A stretch of 11,127 nt of DNA from Scatosoma sp045128175 (GCA_045128175.1 JBGVRF010000044.1:1-11127); one strand, 5' to 3'. Shown: positions 1 to 6,316, counted from the stretch's first letter. Program-made: numbers and translations. The notes: generated by a model from the sequence alone, not told the origin.

Positions 1-579
1 TTCTGCGACCCGTTCTTCGAGAATGATTTGATTTTTCGTGGGTTCTTTTTCTTCTTCGACGGGCTTGCCCGACAGCTTTTTGAAAAAGTTTCCTACGGTT
101 TTGACAGGTTTTGTCAGTTTTTTATAATCCGCTTCCAATCCGTCGATGATAAATTGGACTCTTCCTACGATGATATGGAAGAGGACCTCGAAAACGATTT
201 GCAGGATCCAAAAGACGACCAGCATCACGGTGAGGAGAACGGAGAGCACGGTTGCGTGGCCTGCCGCTGAGCAGATGCCGTAAATCATTACGCCGAGTGT
301 GAACAGCTTAATCAGTTGCTTACAGCGTTTGAAAACACGTTTGACTGTTTTTTTCAGCGTCTTTTTGACTTCTTGTTTGGTTGCGTATACAAAGAAAACG
401 AAATACGACACGGACAGCATCAGAAGTATGGCGTTGGCGATGATCACGCCTGTGCCCGCGATGAGAGTGTAGACAAGATACAATATGTAAAAAATTTGTG
501 TGGAAACGTTGCGGATGAGATCCAGCCGTTTGAAATCTTCTACTGTTTTGGCGATCGCCGCTTTTGTATAATCGAGCAT
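1..579 (-). CDS. Hypothetical multi-pass membrane protein, 3' end outside the window
   Basis: The minus strand is open for 193 codons from ATG at 579 to the left edge with no stop, so the C-terminus is missing. The start follows a GAGG ribosome binding site (GAGGTTTTT then ATG) and lies 10 bp after the methyltransferase stop codon, so the two genes are probably co-transcribed. The N-terminus (MLDYTKAAIAKTVEDFKRLD) is amphipathic. Residues about 28-67 form a long hydrophobic stretch, probably two membrane segments. A Lys/Arg-rich stretch (about 69-90) follows, then hydrophobic segments at about 90-106 and 109-138. Residues after 145 are charged and soluble, with KPVEEEKEPTK near the edge. I do not recognise the family and see no catalytic motif. 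Function is unknown; the neighbour suggests only shared transcription. Confidence 0.8.
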   Translation of the reverse strand, partial: MLDYTKAAIAKTVEDFKRLDLIRNVSTQIFYILYLVYTLIAGTGVIIANAILLMLSVSYFVFFVYATKQEVKKTLKKTVKRVFKRCKQLIKLFTLGVMIYGICSAAGHATVLSVLLTVMLVVFWILQIVFEVLFHIIVGRVQFIIDGLEADYKKLTKPVKTVGNFFKKLSGKPVEEEKEPTKNQIILEERVAE

Positions 580-589
580 AAAAACCTCG

Positions 590-1792
590 TTAATTCCTTA
601 TTTGTTCTTGTTGTTTTTTCGTTCGTTTCTTGACCTCGGATCGGGGGACTTCGAACTTTGGCGGTTTGCCGAAATAGGAGTAAAACCCGCATACCAGGTT
701 TGCGTTGAACAATTTTTTCTTTTTGTCCGCGCGCTTGCCGAAGTAGCGTTCGAAATCGGGTAAAGCCGTCAGCAGATACGCGTTCCACTCGGGTAAAGCT
801 CGAAAGGTTTTGCCCAGATCGGACATCAGTTTTTGTACTTCCTTTTCGTCGAACAGCCGTTCGCCGTAGGGCGGATTGGATAGCAATATGCCGTATTTTT
901 CCGTCGAGGTGAACTGCCGTGCGTCGACGACGGAGAAGCGGATCTGTTCTTCCACGCCAGCGCGTTTGGCGTGGTATTTTGCGATCGAAATTGCTTTCGG
1001 ATTGATATCAGACGCGAAAATATTCAATTTCACGTCCCGACGTTCACAGTCTTTCGCTTCCTCTTTGGCTCGATTGAGAATGCCCTTCGGGGCGCATTGC
1101 CAATGCAGAAAATCAAACTCCCGATGCAGACCGGGCGCGATATGCATTCCCTTCATTGCCGCTTCGATGGGTAGCGTACCGCTACCGCAGAACACATCCG
1201 CGAACGGTTTTTCCGCATCCTTATCGGGGTTATAGAAGGTGGAATCGATCAACGCCGCCGCAAGGGTTTCTTTGAGCGGCGCGGTGTAGGCTAGGGAGCG
1301 GTAACCGCGTTTGTGCAGTCCGTCGCCCGACGTGTCCAGTGTGACCGTCACTTCGTCTTTATAAATGGAAACGCCGACGACTGAGCGCGCGCCCGTTTCG
1401 GAAAACGTCTGTCTGCCGCTGCGGAGCTTGTCCCCCAGCCGACGGATGATCGCTTTTTTTGCAACGCCGCCTGCGGCTTTGATCGCGACAAGCGCGCTTT
1501 GCACGCTTTTGCCGTCCATGAGGATCTTCGAATCGACCGTCAGCCAATTTTCCCAAGGGATCGCGTATATTCCCTCGTACAATTCGTCGAAAGTAGTGGC
1601 ATGGAAATCGGAGAGTCGGAGGAGTACCCGCTCTCCGCTGCGCAAGAAAACGTTCAGCCGCGCGACGTCTTGCCAATCGCCGTCTACCTCGATGCGGCCG
1701 TTGTCTGCCGGCGCTTTTTCATAGCCGAGTGAAAACAGCTGGCGTTTTGTAATTTGTTCCAGGCCTGACGCCACGGGGATAAGGAGCTTCAT
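590..1792 (-). CDS. THUMP-domain class I SAM-dependent RNA methyltransferase (RlmL/YpsC-like)
   Basis: This 400-residue protein resembles the COG0116 group (N-terminal half of E. coli RlmL; Bacillus YpsC), which makes N2-methylguanosine in 23S rRNA. The exact target base here is inferred, not shown. The N-terminal ferredoxin-like/THUMP region covers about residues 1-155. The Rossmann methyltransferase follows, with SAM-binding DVFCGSGT at 199-206 and catalytic NPPY at 306-309 (SNPPYGERL). The tail is Lys-rich. I chose ATG 1792 because MKLLIPVASG matches the usual N-terminus of the family; upstream in-frame starts would run through the promoter at 1802-1830. No Shine-Dalgarno sequence precedes this ATG, and the predicted transcription start is only about 3 nt upstream, so the mRNA looks leaderless. 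A membrane protein gene follows after 10 bp. Confidence 0.9.
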   Translation of the reverse strand: MKLLIPVASGLEQITKRQLFSLGYEKAPADNGRIEVDGDWQDVARLNVFLRSGERVLLRLSDFHATTFDELYEGIYAIPWENWLTVDSKILMDGKSVQSALVAIKAAGGVAKKAIIRRLGDKLRSGRQTFSETGARSVVGVSIYKDEVTVTLDTSGDGLHKRGYRSLAYTAPLKETLAAALIDSTFYNPDKDAEKPFADVFCGSGTLPIEAAMKGMHIAPGLHREFDFLHWQCAPKGILNRAKEEAKDCERRDVKLNIFASDINPKAISIAKYHAKRAGVEEQIRFSVVDARQFTSTEKYGILLSNPPYGERLFDEKEVQKLMSDLGKTFRALPEWNAYLLTALPDFERYFGKRADKKKKLFNANLVCGFYSYFGKPPKFEVPRSEVKKRTKKQQEQIRN

Positions 1793-1801
1793 AATGCTTA
1801 T

Positions 1802-1830
1802 ATTATAAATCATTTTTCGCGATAGGTCAA
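1802..1830 (-). promoter_or_regulatory. Sigma-A promoter of the RNA methyltransferase operon (leaderless)
   Basis: On the minus strand, TTGACC (1830-1825), a 17-bp spacer and a perfect TATAAT (1807-1802). Seven bases past the -10 element is 1795, three bases before the ATG at 1792, which leaves no room for a ribosome binding site. The match to consensus is seen directly; the transcription start is inferred. Confidence 0.85.
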
Positions 1831-1881
1831 GGCGTTTGGACGGTTTTGCGGAAAAATATCCGCGCGGTTGGACGGGAAAGA

Positions 1882-1910
1882 TTGACAAGCGGCTCGTATG
1901 GGTGTATAAT
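1882..1910 (+). promoter_or_regulatory. Consensus sigma-A promoter of queH (leaderless)
   Basis: TTGACA (1882-1887), 17-bp spacer, TATAAT (1905-1910): a perfect consensus. Six bases, GTTGAT, separate the -10 element from ATG at 1917, so the normal +1 position is the A of the start codon. It is divergent from the methyltransferase promoter, with 51 bp between the two -35 boxes. Confidence 0.9.
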
Positions 1911-1916
1911 GTTGAT

Positions 1917-2543
1917 ATGAAACGGAATTTTGATCAACTGATGACAGAACAAATGCGATCGATCGAAAAAGGAACCCGATTGCTGCTGCACAGCTGTTGC
2001 GCGCCTTGTTCGTCGGCCTGTTTGGAAAGGCTGAGCGAGCATTTTCGAGTGACGGTGTTATATTATAATCCCAACATTGACGAGCGGGAAGAATATGAAA
2101 AACGAAAAATGGAACAGATACGTTTGTTGCGGGAAACGGGCTGGGCGGATTTTCTCGATTGCGATCATGATGCGGAAGCGTTTTTGAGGATGTCTGAAGG
2201 GATGGAAAACGAGCCTGAGCGAGGTAAGCGCTGTTACGCCTGTTACGCCTTGCGATTGGAAAAGACAGCCGCCGTAGCGAAGGAAAACGGATTTTTATGG
2301 TTTGCGACGACACTGTCCTTAAGTCCGTATAAAAATGCGGAATGGTTGAACGAGATCGGCACGGAGGTGGGGGGCAAGTATGCGGTGAACTATCTTTTTA
2401 ACGATTTTAAGAAGAAAGGCGGCTACCATCGCTCGATCGAACTTTCGAAAGAATACGGGCTGTATCGTCAGGATTTTTGCGGGTGTAAATTTTCTCGACG
2501 GGTGTATGAGAAAAAAATGGAAAACCGATCGGATACGGAATGA
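1917..2543 (+). CDS. queH: Epoxyqueuosine reductase QueH
   Basis: QueH (formerly DUF208) reduces epoxyqueuosine to queuosine in the wobble position of tRNAs with GUN anticodons. It is the non-homologous replacement for QueG and uses an Fe-S cluster and a second metal site. The 208-residue protein shows the family's cysteines: HSCCAPC (Cys27, Cys28, Cys31), CYAC (Cys106, Cys109) and CGC (Cys188, Cys190). The signature TTLSLSPYKN (131-140) and the block KKGGYHRSIELSKEYGLYRQ before CGC are also present, and the length is typical. ATG 1917 is preferred because the in-frame extension upstream runs through a consensus promoter. There is no ribosome binding site, and the predicted transcription start coincides with the ATG, so a leaderless mRNA is likely. 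The gene stands alone and ends in an intrinsic terminator 1 bp past the stop. No other queuosine genes are in view. Confidence 0.95.
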   Translation: MKRNFDQLMTEQMRSIEKGTRLLLHSCCAPCSSACLERLSEHFRVTVLYYNPNIDEREEYEKRKMEQIRLLRETGWADFLDCDHDAEAFLRMSEGMENEPERGKRCYACYALRLEKTAAVAKENGFLWFATTLSLSPYKNAEWLNEIGTEVGGKYAVNYLFNDFKKKGGYHRSIELSKEYGLYRQDFCGCKFSRRVYEKKMENRSDTE

Positions 2544-2544
2544 G

Positions 2545-2571
2545 AAAACGCGGCGTTGGACCGCGTTTTTT
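2545..2571 (+). terminator. Intrinsic terminator of queH
   Basis: Stem AAAACGCGG (2545-2553) pairs with CCGCGTTTT (2561-2569) around a 7-nt loop, and the T run reaches 2571. It begins immediately after the queH stop codon. Confidence 0.85.
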
Positions 2572-2660
2572 GACGTATTTTTCGCCGTAATATATGCCCA
2601 AGGTCGCAAATGTCAAAATTCGATACTCGAAAACCGTCGCTTTCGCCCGAATGGGGGTAA

Positions 2661-2798
2661 CCGCACGTGTGGACAGCCGCATATGTCGAAGGACGGCATG
2701 GGGGACGTAAAAAAGAAAAAAATATCCCTGCCGTGGCGGTGACGGCAGGGGAGTTGTTATATGCGTCGGTACTCATATGCGGTCAGACACGTATGCGG
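2661..2798. repeat. Imperfect inverted repeat around the trpB terminator
   Basis: The left arm, from 2661 (blocks CCGCA, CGTGT, GAC, CGCATATG), recurs in reverse complement in the right arm, which ends at 2798 (CATATGCGGTCAGACACGTATGCGG, read as CATATGCG.. and ..ATGCGG), with small gaps. Weaker matches extend inward as GACG and CAT. The trpB terminator hairpin sits between the arms. No gene is credible in 2572-2840; apart from this repeat and the terminator I see nothing in it. Confidence 0.45.
2709..2750 (-). terminator. Intrinsic terminator of trpB
   Basis: On the minus strand the 9-bp stem CCCTGCCGT / ACGGCAGGG (2750-2742 with 2734-2726) is followed by ATATTTTTTTCTTTTTT. It lies about 90 bp past the trpB stop and points away from queH, as expected for convergent genes. 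Confidence 0.85.
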
Positions 2799-2840
2799 AT
2801 AGCCGCAAACAAGCCTACCATGTATGCGTTGACGTATTTT

Positions 2841-4214
2841 TTATAAATCGATTTTCGGGATACCCGCAAAGCCTTTTGCGAGATCCTCATCCGTGGGGAT
2901 ATAATCCGTCATCGCGCCGTTGTGGAATTTTTCATACGCGACCATATCGAAATAGCCCGTACCCGTCAAGCCAAACAGAATGGTCTTTTTTTCGCCCGTT
3001 TCCTTGCATTTAAGTGCTTCGTCGATGGCGACGCGGATTGCATGCGAGGATTCCGGTGCGGGAAGAATGCCCTCTACGCGGGCAAACTGTTCTGCGGCTT
3101 GGAAAACGGAGGTCTGCTCGACGGCGCGCGCTTCCATAAGCCCTTGCGCGTACAGCTCGGACAGGGTCGAGGTCATGCCGTGGTAGCGCAATCCGCCCGC
3201 ATGGTTTGCCGAGGGGATAAAGCCCGAACCGAGTGTGTACATCTTCGAAAGAGGACATACCTTGCCCGTATCGCAGAAGTCGTACGCGTATTTGCCGCGG
3301 GTGAAAGAAGGACAGGAGGCAGGCTCTACGGCGATAAATTGATAATCGGCTTTGCCTTGCAGCTTTTCTGCCATAAACGGCGCGATAAGGCCGCCGAGAT
3401 TGCTTCCACCGCCCGCGCAGCCAATGATCATATCGGGTTTGATACCGTACTTATCGAGTGCCGTTTTCGATTCCAGACCGATGACGGATTGATGCAACAG
3501 CACTTGATTGAGTACGCTACCAAGCACGTAACGGTAACCTTCCGTACTCGTTGCCGCCTCCACTGCTTCAGAGATCGCGCACCCCAGAGAGCCCGTCGTA
3601 CCGGGAAATTCTTTGAGGATCTTTCTGCCGACGTTCGTGGTATTGGAAGGGGAGGGGGTGACGTTTGCGCCGTAGGTGCGCATCACTTCGCGGCGGAAGG
3701 GCTTCTGTTCGTACGAAACTTTGACCATATAAACGCGGCAATCCAACCCAAAATACGAGCAAGCCATGGACAGCGCCGTACCCCATTGTCCCGCGCCCGT
3801 TTCCGTCGTTACGCCTTTCAAACCTTGCTGTTTCGCGTAATATGCCTGCGCGATAGCGGAATTGAGCTTATGCGAGCCGGAGGTATTGTTGCCTTCGAAT
3901 TTATAATAGATCTTTGCGGGCGTACCGAGCGCCTTTTCCAGACAATACGCGCGGACAAGGGGCGCGGGACGATACATTTTGTAAAAATCACGGATCTCTT
4001 CGGGGATATCGACGTAAGGGGAGGTGTCGTCGAGCTCCTGTTTGACAAGTTCTTCACAGAACACGGCGGACAGTTCTTCCGCAGTCATGGGCTGAAGGGT
4101 GGCGGGATTGAGCAAGGGCGCGGGTTTTTTGTTCATAAACGCGCGCAGATTCAGCCATTGCTTCGGAAGCTCGGATTCTTCGAGATAGATTTTATAGGGG
4201 ATTTCTTTTTTCAT
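2841..4214 (-). CDS. trpB: Tryptophan synthase beta chain, TrpB2 type
   Basis: This PLP enzyme condenses indole with L-serine (or O-phosphoserine in some TrpB2 enzymes) to give L-tryptophan. Its 457 residues, long N-terminal extension and no trpA beside it place it in the TrpB2 group, which works without the alpha subunit. Visible features: the PLP lysine Lys116 in GSHKLNSA, ETGAGQWG with catalytic Glu138, and the phosphate-binding loop GGGSN at 268-272. The C-terminal GLTGTGYFD is also typical. The start is fixed by a perfect AAGGAG (4227-4222), 7 bases before ATG 4214. The gene is alone in its unit behind a Trp-specific T-box, and terminates at 2709-2750. No other trp genes are visible, so indole salvage or scattered pathway genes are both possible. 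Confidence 0.95.
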   Translation of the reverse strand: MKKEIPYKIYLEESELPKQWLNLRAFMNKKPAPLLNPATLQPMTAEELSAVFCEELVKQELDDTSPYVDIPEEIRDFYKMYRPAPLVRAYCLEKALGTPAKIYYKFEGNNTSGSHKLNSAIAQAYYAKQQGLKGVTTETGAGQWGTALSMACSYFGLDCRVYMVKVSYEQKPFRREVMRTYGANVTPSPSNTTNVGRKILKEFPGTTGSLGCAISEAVEAATSTEGYRYVLGSVLNQVLLHQSVIGLESKTALDKYGIKPDMIIGCAGGGSNLGGLIAPFMAEKLQGKADYQFIAVEPASCPSFTRGKYAYDFCDTGKVCPLSKMYTLGSGFIPSANHAGGLRYHGMTSTLSELYAQGLMEARAVEQTSVFQAAEQFARVEGILPAPESSHAIRVAIDEALKCKETGEKKTILFGLTGTGYFDMVAYEKFHNGAMTDYIPTDEDLAKGFAGIPKIDL

Positions 4215-4250
4215 AATAATACTCCTTGTTTTTTCTGTATTTTATTTGGC

Positions 4251-4350
4251 GTCAAGAGGAGATGCCTCTTGTGAAACGTGGGGGCAAAGCCCCGCAAAGT
4301 ATTTGCGGTAAGCAAAGCTATGCTTTGCGTAAACAAACATCGCGTATCGC
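4251..4350 (-). repeat. Degenerate copy of the triloop-hairpin repeat in the trpB leader
   Basis: This 100-bp stretch between the T-box terminator and trpB contains consecutive short palindromes. They are GCAAAGC-TAT-GCTTTGC (4312-4328), CGCAAA-GTA-TTTGCG (4293-4307), GGGGC-AAA-GCCCC (4281-4293) and CAAGAGG-AGATG-CCTCTTG (4253-4271), in plus-strand letters. Read on the minus strand, their order and flanks follow 10944-11020 at the right end of the window: a GC-AA-rich hairpin, then GCGGGGC..GCCCC, then CACAAGAGGC..CTCTTGAC. It is therefore part of the same repeat family in the opposite genomic orientation. Loops are 3 nt except in the last hairpin, where the stem is decayed to a 5-nt loop. 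It would be transcribed as part of the trpB 5' leader. Confidence 0.75.
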
Positions 4351-4357
4351 AAAGAGA

Positions 4358-4393
4358 TCAACACCATCGAAAAACAAATCGTTCATTTATCAT
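4358..4393 (-). CDS. Possible 11-codon leader ORF between the T-box and trpB
   Basis: Minus strand: AAGGAG (4405-4400), six bases, then ATG at 4393, encoding MINERFVFRWC and a TGA stop ending at 4358. The ribosome binding site is as good as that of trpB. The peptide has one Trp codon, next to last, so it is not a classical run of regulatory Trp codons. It starts 25 nt beyond the end of the T-box terminator, so it would be translated only on read-through transcripts. It may be a real small leader peptide, or the stub of an older gene whose remainder was displaced by the hairpin repeat that begins just downstream. Translation is unproven. Confidence 0.4.
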   Translation of the reverse strand: MINERFVFRWC

Positions 4394-4418
4394 AAAATTC
4401 TCCTTAGTCCTTATATGC

Positions 4419-4455
4419 AAAAAAACCCGAAAACGGAATATGTTCCGCTTTCGGG
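4419..4455 (-). terminator. Regulated terminator of the trpB T-box
   Basis: Minus strand: CCCGAAAGCGGAA (4455-4443) pairs with TTCCGTTTTCGGG (4438-4426) with one G-T wobble and a short loop, followed by seven T (4425-4419). It is mutually exclusive with the antiterminator formed by the T-box core. Confidence 0.92.
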
Positions 4456-4718
4456 ACGATATAACTATACCGCGGTGCCACCCAAATTGACTTTTTTACA
4501 AAAGTCCGCTTTTTACGTACTATCATACGCTCTGCCTTTTTACGGGCGCAGTTCCCGTCGATTGCTACTGACGCTTCCGTTTTTACGGTCGCGCGTTCGA
4601 TCGCCCTCATGAGTCCATTCCCCTTGCTCGCCATACCGCGATCCCACCGCCCGCGGCTCTCTGTGATGTCCGATTGACAAAGGTACTCTTCTCAATCATC
4701 GGTTTTTATGTTTGATTA
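4419..4718 (-). promoter_or_regulatory. Tryptophan T-box riboswitch upstream of trpB
   Basis: This leader senses uncharged tRNA-Trp and permits read-through into trpB. Stem I contains the AGTA motif (4687-4684), then CCTTT paired with AAGGG higher in the stem. On the 3' side of the specifier loop is GAATGGA, giving codon TGG (Trp) at 4617-4615, closed below by TGAG/CTCA (4694-4691 with 4613-4610). The AGAGAG bulge follows on the 5' side of the upper stem. A stem III-like hairpin (GACTTTT..AAAAGTC) precedes the T-box core GGGTGGCACCGCGG (4483-4470). Its bulge bases TGGC (4480-4477) fit tRNA NCCA with G as discriminator, the base expected for bacterial tRNA-Trp. The terminator stem overlaps the end of the leader. 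The start at 4718 is inferred from the promoter. Confidence 0.95.
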
Positions 4719-4724
4719 CTTTAT

Positions 4725-4753
4725 ATACTATCATAATATTCGTTTGCAGTCAA
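4725..4753 (-). promoter_or_regulatory. Sigma-A promoter of the T-box/trpB transcript
   Basis: Minus strand: TTGACT (4753-4748), 17-bp spacer, TAGTAT (4730-4725). The stretch just upstream is a run of A and T bases (about 4765-4797) that could act as an UP element. Predicted transcription start is about 4718. Confidence 0.8.
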
Positions 4754-4763
4754 GTGTTTGAAC

Positions 4764-4797
4764 GAAAAAAACGAATTTTTTTAAAAAATTTTTTCGT
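4764..4797 (-). terminator. Possible weak A/T-rich terminator after the hydrolase gene
   Basis: Immediately after the hydrolase stop (4800), the minus strand reads ACGAA (4797-4793), an A/T-only interior, TTCGT (4775-4771) and a T run. The stem has little GC, so it may be a terminator, an UP element for the trpB promoter, or both. Confidence 0.35.
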
Positions 4798-4799
4798 CC

Positions 4800-5306
4800 T
4801 TAAAATACGTCCACTTGACAGCAGCGCATCACTTGCAAAGCCGCGTCGTGGTTTTGCTTGGTTGTGCCTGCGCAAAGGGCTGCGTTTACCTTTACCGTCA
4901 GCGCGGGGAACATCGCTTTGAGCACCAGCGCGTTGCTGACCACGCAAATGTCGGTGCACGTGCCGACCAGCTCCGCTTCGTCGTAAGGGGAAAGCAACTG
5001 CCAACCCAGATGACCGAAGGTAGGTTTGTCGAGGATAACGGCGTTTTTCTCGCGAAGCGCCGTAGCGATCGCGTCGGTGATCTGCCAGCCGTCCGTTCCT
5101 TTAACGCAGTGCGGGATGGGCAATTTTTTGCCTTCGGGGGTGGAGAGATATTCTTCCGAATGTGTGTCGCGTGTGGCGATCACGTCGCCGTCAAAATTAC
5201 GTACGAGCTCGGCGATCGCAGCTACGATATCCGACGCCATGGGATTGGCGAGCGCGCCGCTGATAAAATCGTTTTGCATGTCGATGACGATAAGCGCTTT
5301 TTTCAT
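4800..5306 (-). CDS. Cysteine hydrolase, isochorismatase/nicotinamidase-like
   Basis: This 168-residue alpha/beta hydrolase belongs to the isochorismatase-like superfamily. The catalytic triad is visible: Asp9 in VIDMQNDF, Lys94 in LDKPTF and Cys121 in GTCTDICVVSNAL. RDTH (Asp47, His49) and His66 in the HCVKGTDGWQI block match the metal-binding/oxyanion region of nicotinamidases, so hydrolysis of nicotinamide or a related amide is the best guess, but the substrate is not proved. It is somewhat shorter than typical PncA proteins. ATG 5306 matches the usual N-terminus of the family (KKALIVIDMQNDF) and has GGGAGA upstream. It lies 55 bp downstream of the YwaF-like gene with no terminator between, so the two are probably one operon. 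Confidence 0.85.
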   Translation of the reverse strand: MKKALIVIDMQNDFISGALANPMASDIVAAIAELVRNFDGDVIATRDTHSEEYLSTPEGKKLPIPHCVKGTDGWQITDAIATALREKNAVILDKPTFGHLGWQLLSPYDEAELVGTCTDICVVSNALVLKAMFPALTVKVNAALCAGTTKQNHDAALQVMRCCQVDVF

Positions 5307-5361
5307 GGTAAGATCTCCCGGTTTGTTTTTGTGCTTGAAAAAGGAAAACCGACGTTTTATA

Positions 5362-6147
5362 TCAGCACGCTGTGGCTTCTTGTAACGTTCGTTTTTCGAG
5401 TATTTTTTCTTTCAACTTGTAGATAAACAAGCTGACGAAGAAGAGTGCGATGTATACCGCGAAGATGAGCAGGGAGTAGACAACAGGCCCGGCTTGGTGG
5501 ATAAGATAAATGAGATCAATTGGAAAATTAAATGGTTCGCGCAGGAACATCATGTTGCATCCGAACACCGCATTGAGGACCAGCGCGACGGCGCTGAAAC
5601 CTGCGCAGACCGTTGCATATTGACCAATCATTTTTTTATTCGGCTTATAATTGCCTTTCAAAATGTACAAAAGACCGAAATATACCATCAAACCGTGGAA
5701 CAGCATACTGTAAATGCAAAGATAGTGGTAAATGGGGTGCAGCTGCAAAGAGGTGGTTGGAAAGATTAAAAACGCCGTTCCCGCCGCCGGACAACCGCAG
5801 ACGAGGAAAGATATGCCGAGTCGTTCGACAAAGCCGTGCCCAAAGCCCGCCATCCACGTTGCATAGATGAAAATGGAGCAGAATGCAAGAGGGAACCAAG
5901 CGTCAAGTTGGGTATAGTCGTATGCGAGATTGTAGCCGATCTTAACGCCTTCCAATGAGGTGACCGTGATCGCGACGGCTTTTGTCGCGGTCTTGATCTG
6001 TTTTTGCGTCATGTTACGGGAAAGATATAACCCGATCGCAATACAAAGGGCGGTGATCAATAGCGCAATGATATGTTCGATAGAAAACATTCCGCAAGGC
6101 GGAAAATTTTCCGAATCGCGCGGGGCAAAAAGATATTCGAAAATCAT
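5362..6147 (-). CDS. YwaF/TP0381-type integral membrane protein (TIGR02206-like)
   Basis: This 261-residue protein is almost entirely hydrophobic, with about six to seven membrane segments (approximately 24-43, 54-72, 84-103, 109-128, 138-163, 176-196, 215-243) and a basic C-terminal tail. The pattern IEHII near the N-terminus, HPIYHY and the LNAVFGCNMMFLREP block (191-205) resembles the YwaF/TMEM164-like family. Its bacterial function is unknown; I base the assignment on those motifs and topology only. ATG 6147 is chosen because AGGAA lies about 10 nt upstream; the longer in-frame ORF starting at 6204 has no ribosome binding site and overlaps the likely promoter. The leader contains a perfect 14-bp palindrome (6161-6174). 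The hydrolase gene follows after 55 bp. Confidence 0.75.
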   Translation of the reverse strand: MIFEYLFAPRDSENFPPCGMFSIEHIIALLITALCIAIGLYLSRNMTQKQIKTATKAVAITVTSLEGVKIGYNLAYDYTQLDAWFPLAFCSIFIYATWMAGFGHGFVERLGISFLVCGCPAAGTAFLIFPTTSLQLHPIYHYLCIYSMLFHGLMVYFGLLYILKGNYKPNKKMIGQYATVCAGFSAVALVLNAVFGCNMMFLREPFNFPIDLIYLIHQAGPVVYSLLIFAVYIALFFVSLFIYKLKEKILEKRTLQEATAC

Positions 6148-6160
6148 TGATAAAGTTCCT

Positions 6161-6174
6161 GTAAAATATTTTAC
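6161..6174. promoter_or_regulatory. Palindrome in the leader of the YwaF-like gene, possible operator
   Basis: GTAAAATATTTTAC is a perfect 14-bp palindrome 14 bp upstream of ATG 6147. Half of it, GTAAAATAT, recurs on the minus strand beside the TATAAT-like sequence at 6208-6203, which is a plausible -10 without a good -35. A GCTAC..GTAGC inverted repeat (6181-6196) lies between. A repressor site is inferred from position and symmetry only. Confidence 0.35.
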
Positions 6175-6280
6175 GTCGAAGCTACTTAAGCGTAGCAAGA
6201 CCATTATATATATTTTACATTATTTTTATTTATAAAACATTAAAATAGTGTTAAAATTTTGTGAAATATTTCGTTTCTTT

Positions 6281-6316
6281 ATTAAACAAAAGTGTTTCAG
6301 GATAAGCCGAAACACT
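6281..6316 (-). terminator. Intrinsic terminator of the dehydrogenase/phosphodiesterase operon
   Basis: Minus strand: AGTGTTTC (6316-6309) pairs with GAAACACT (6298-6291) around a 10-nt loop, followed by TTTTGTTTAAT. It lies about 60 bp past the phosphodiesterase stop. Confidence 0.7.

Noticed and set aside
1793..1888. Longer start for the RNA methyltransferase (M at 1888 or 1867)
   Set aside because: These starts precede or lie inside the consensus promoter at 1802-1830 and add residues unrelated to the family's N-terminus.
1836..1916. Longer start for QueH at 1836
   Set aside because: The extension runs through the consensus TTGACA/TATAAT promoter, and QueH family proteins start near MKRNFDQ.
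2570..2841. 13-bp direct repeat TTGACGTATTTTT at 2570-2582 and 2829-2841 as target-site duplication of a 247-bp insertion
   Set aside because: The repeats do not abut the ends of the inverted repeat (2661, 2798), the first copy overlaps the queH terminator T run, and the motif is A/T-rich, so chance is the simpler reading.
2922..4274. 450-codon open frame on the plus strand opposite trpB
   Set aside because: It is the antisense of a clear TrpB2 gene, its protein shows no recognisable domain and is Cys/Arg-rich in the manner of shadow frames.
4460..4740. Protein-coding frames in the trpB leader
   Set aside because: Every base is accounted for by T-box elements: stem I, specifier, stem III, T-box core and terminator.
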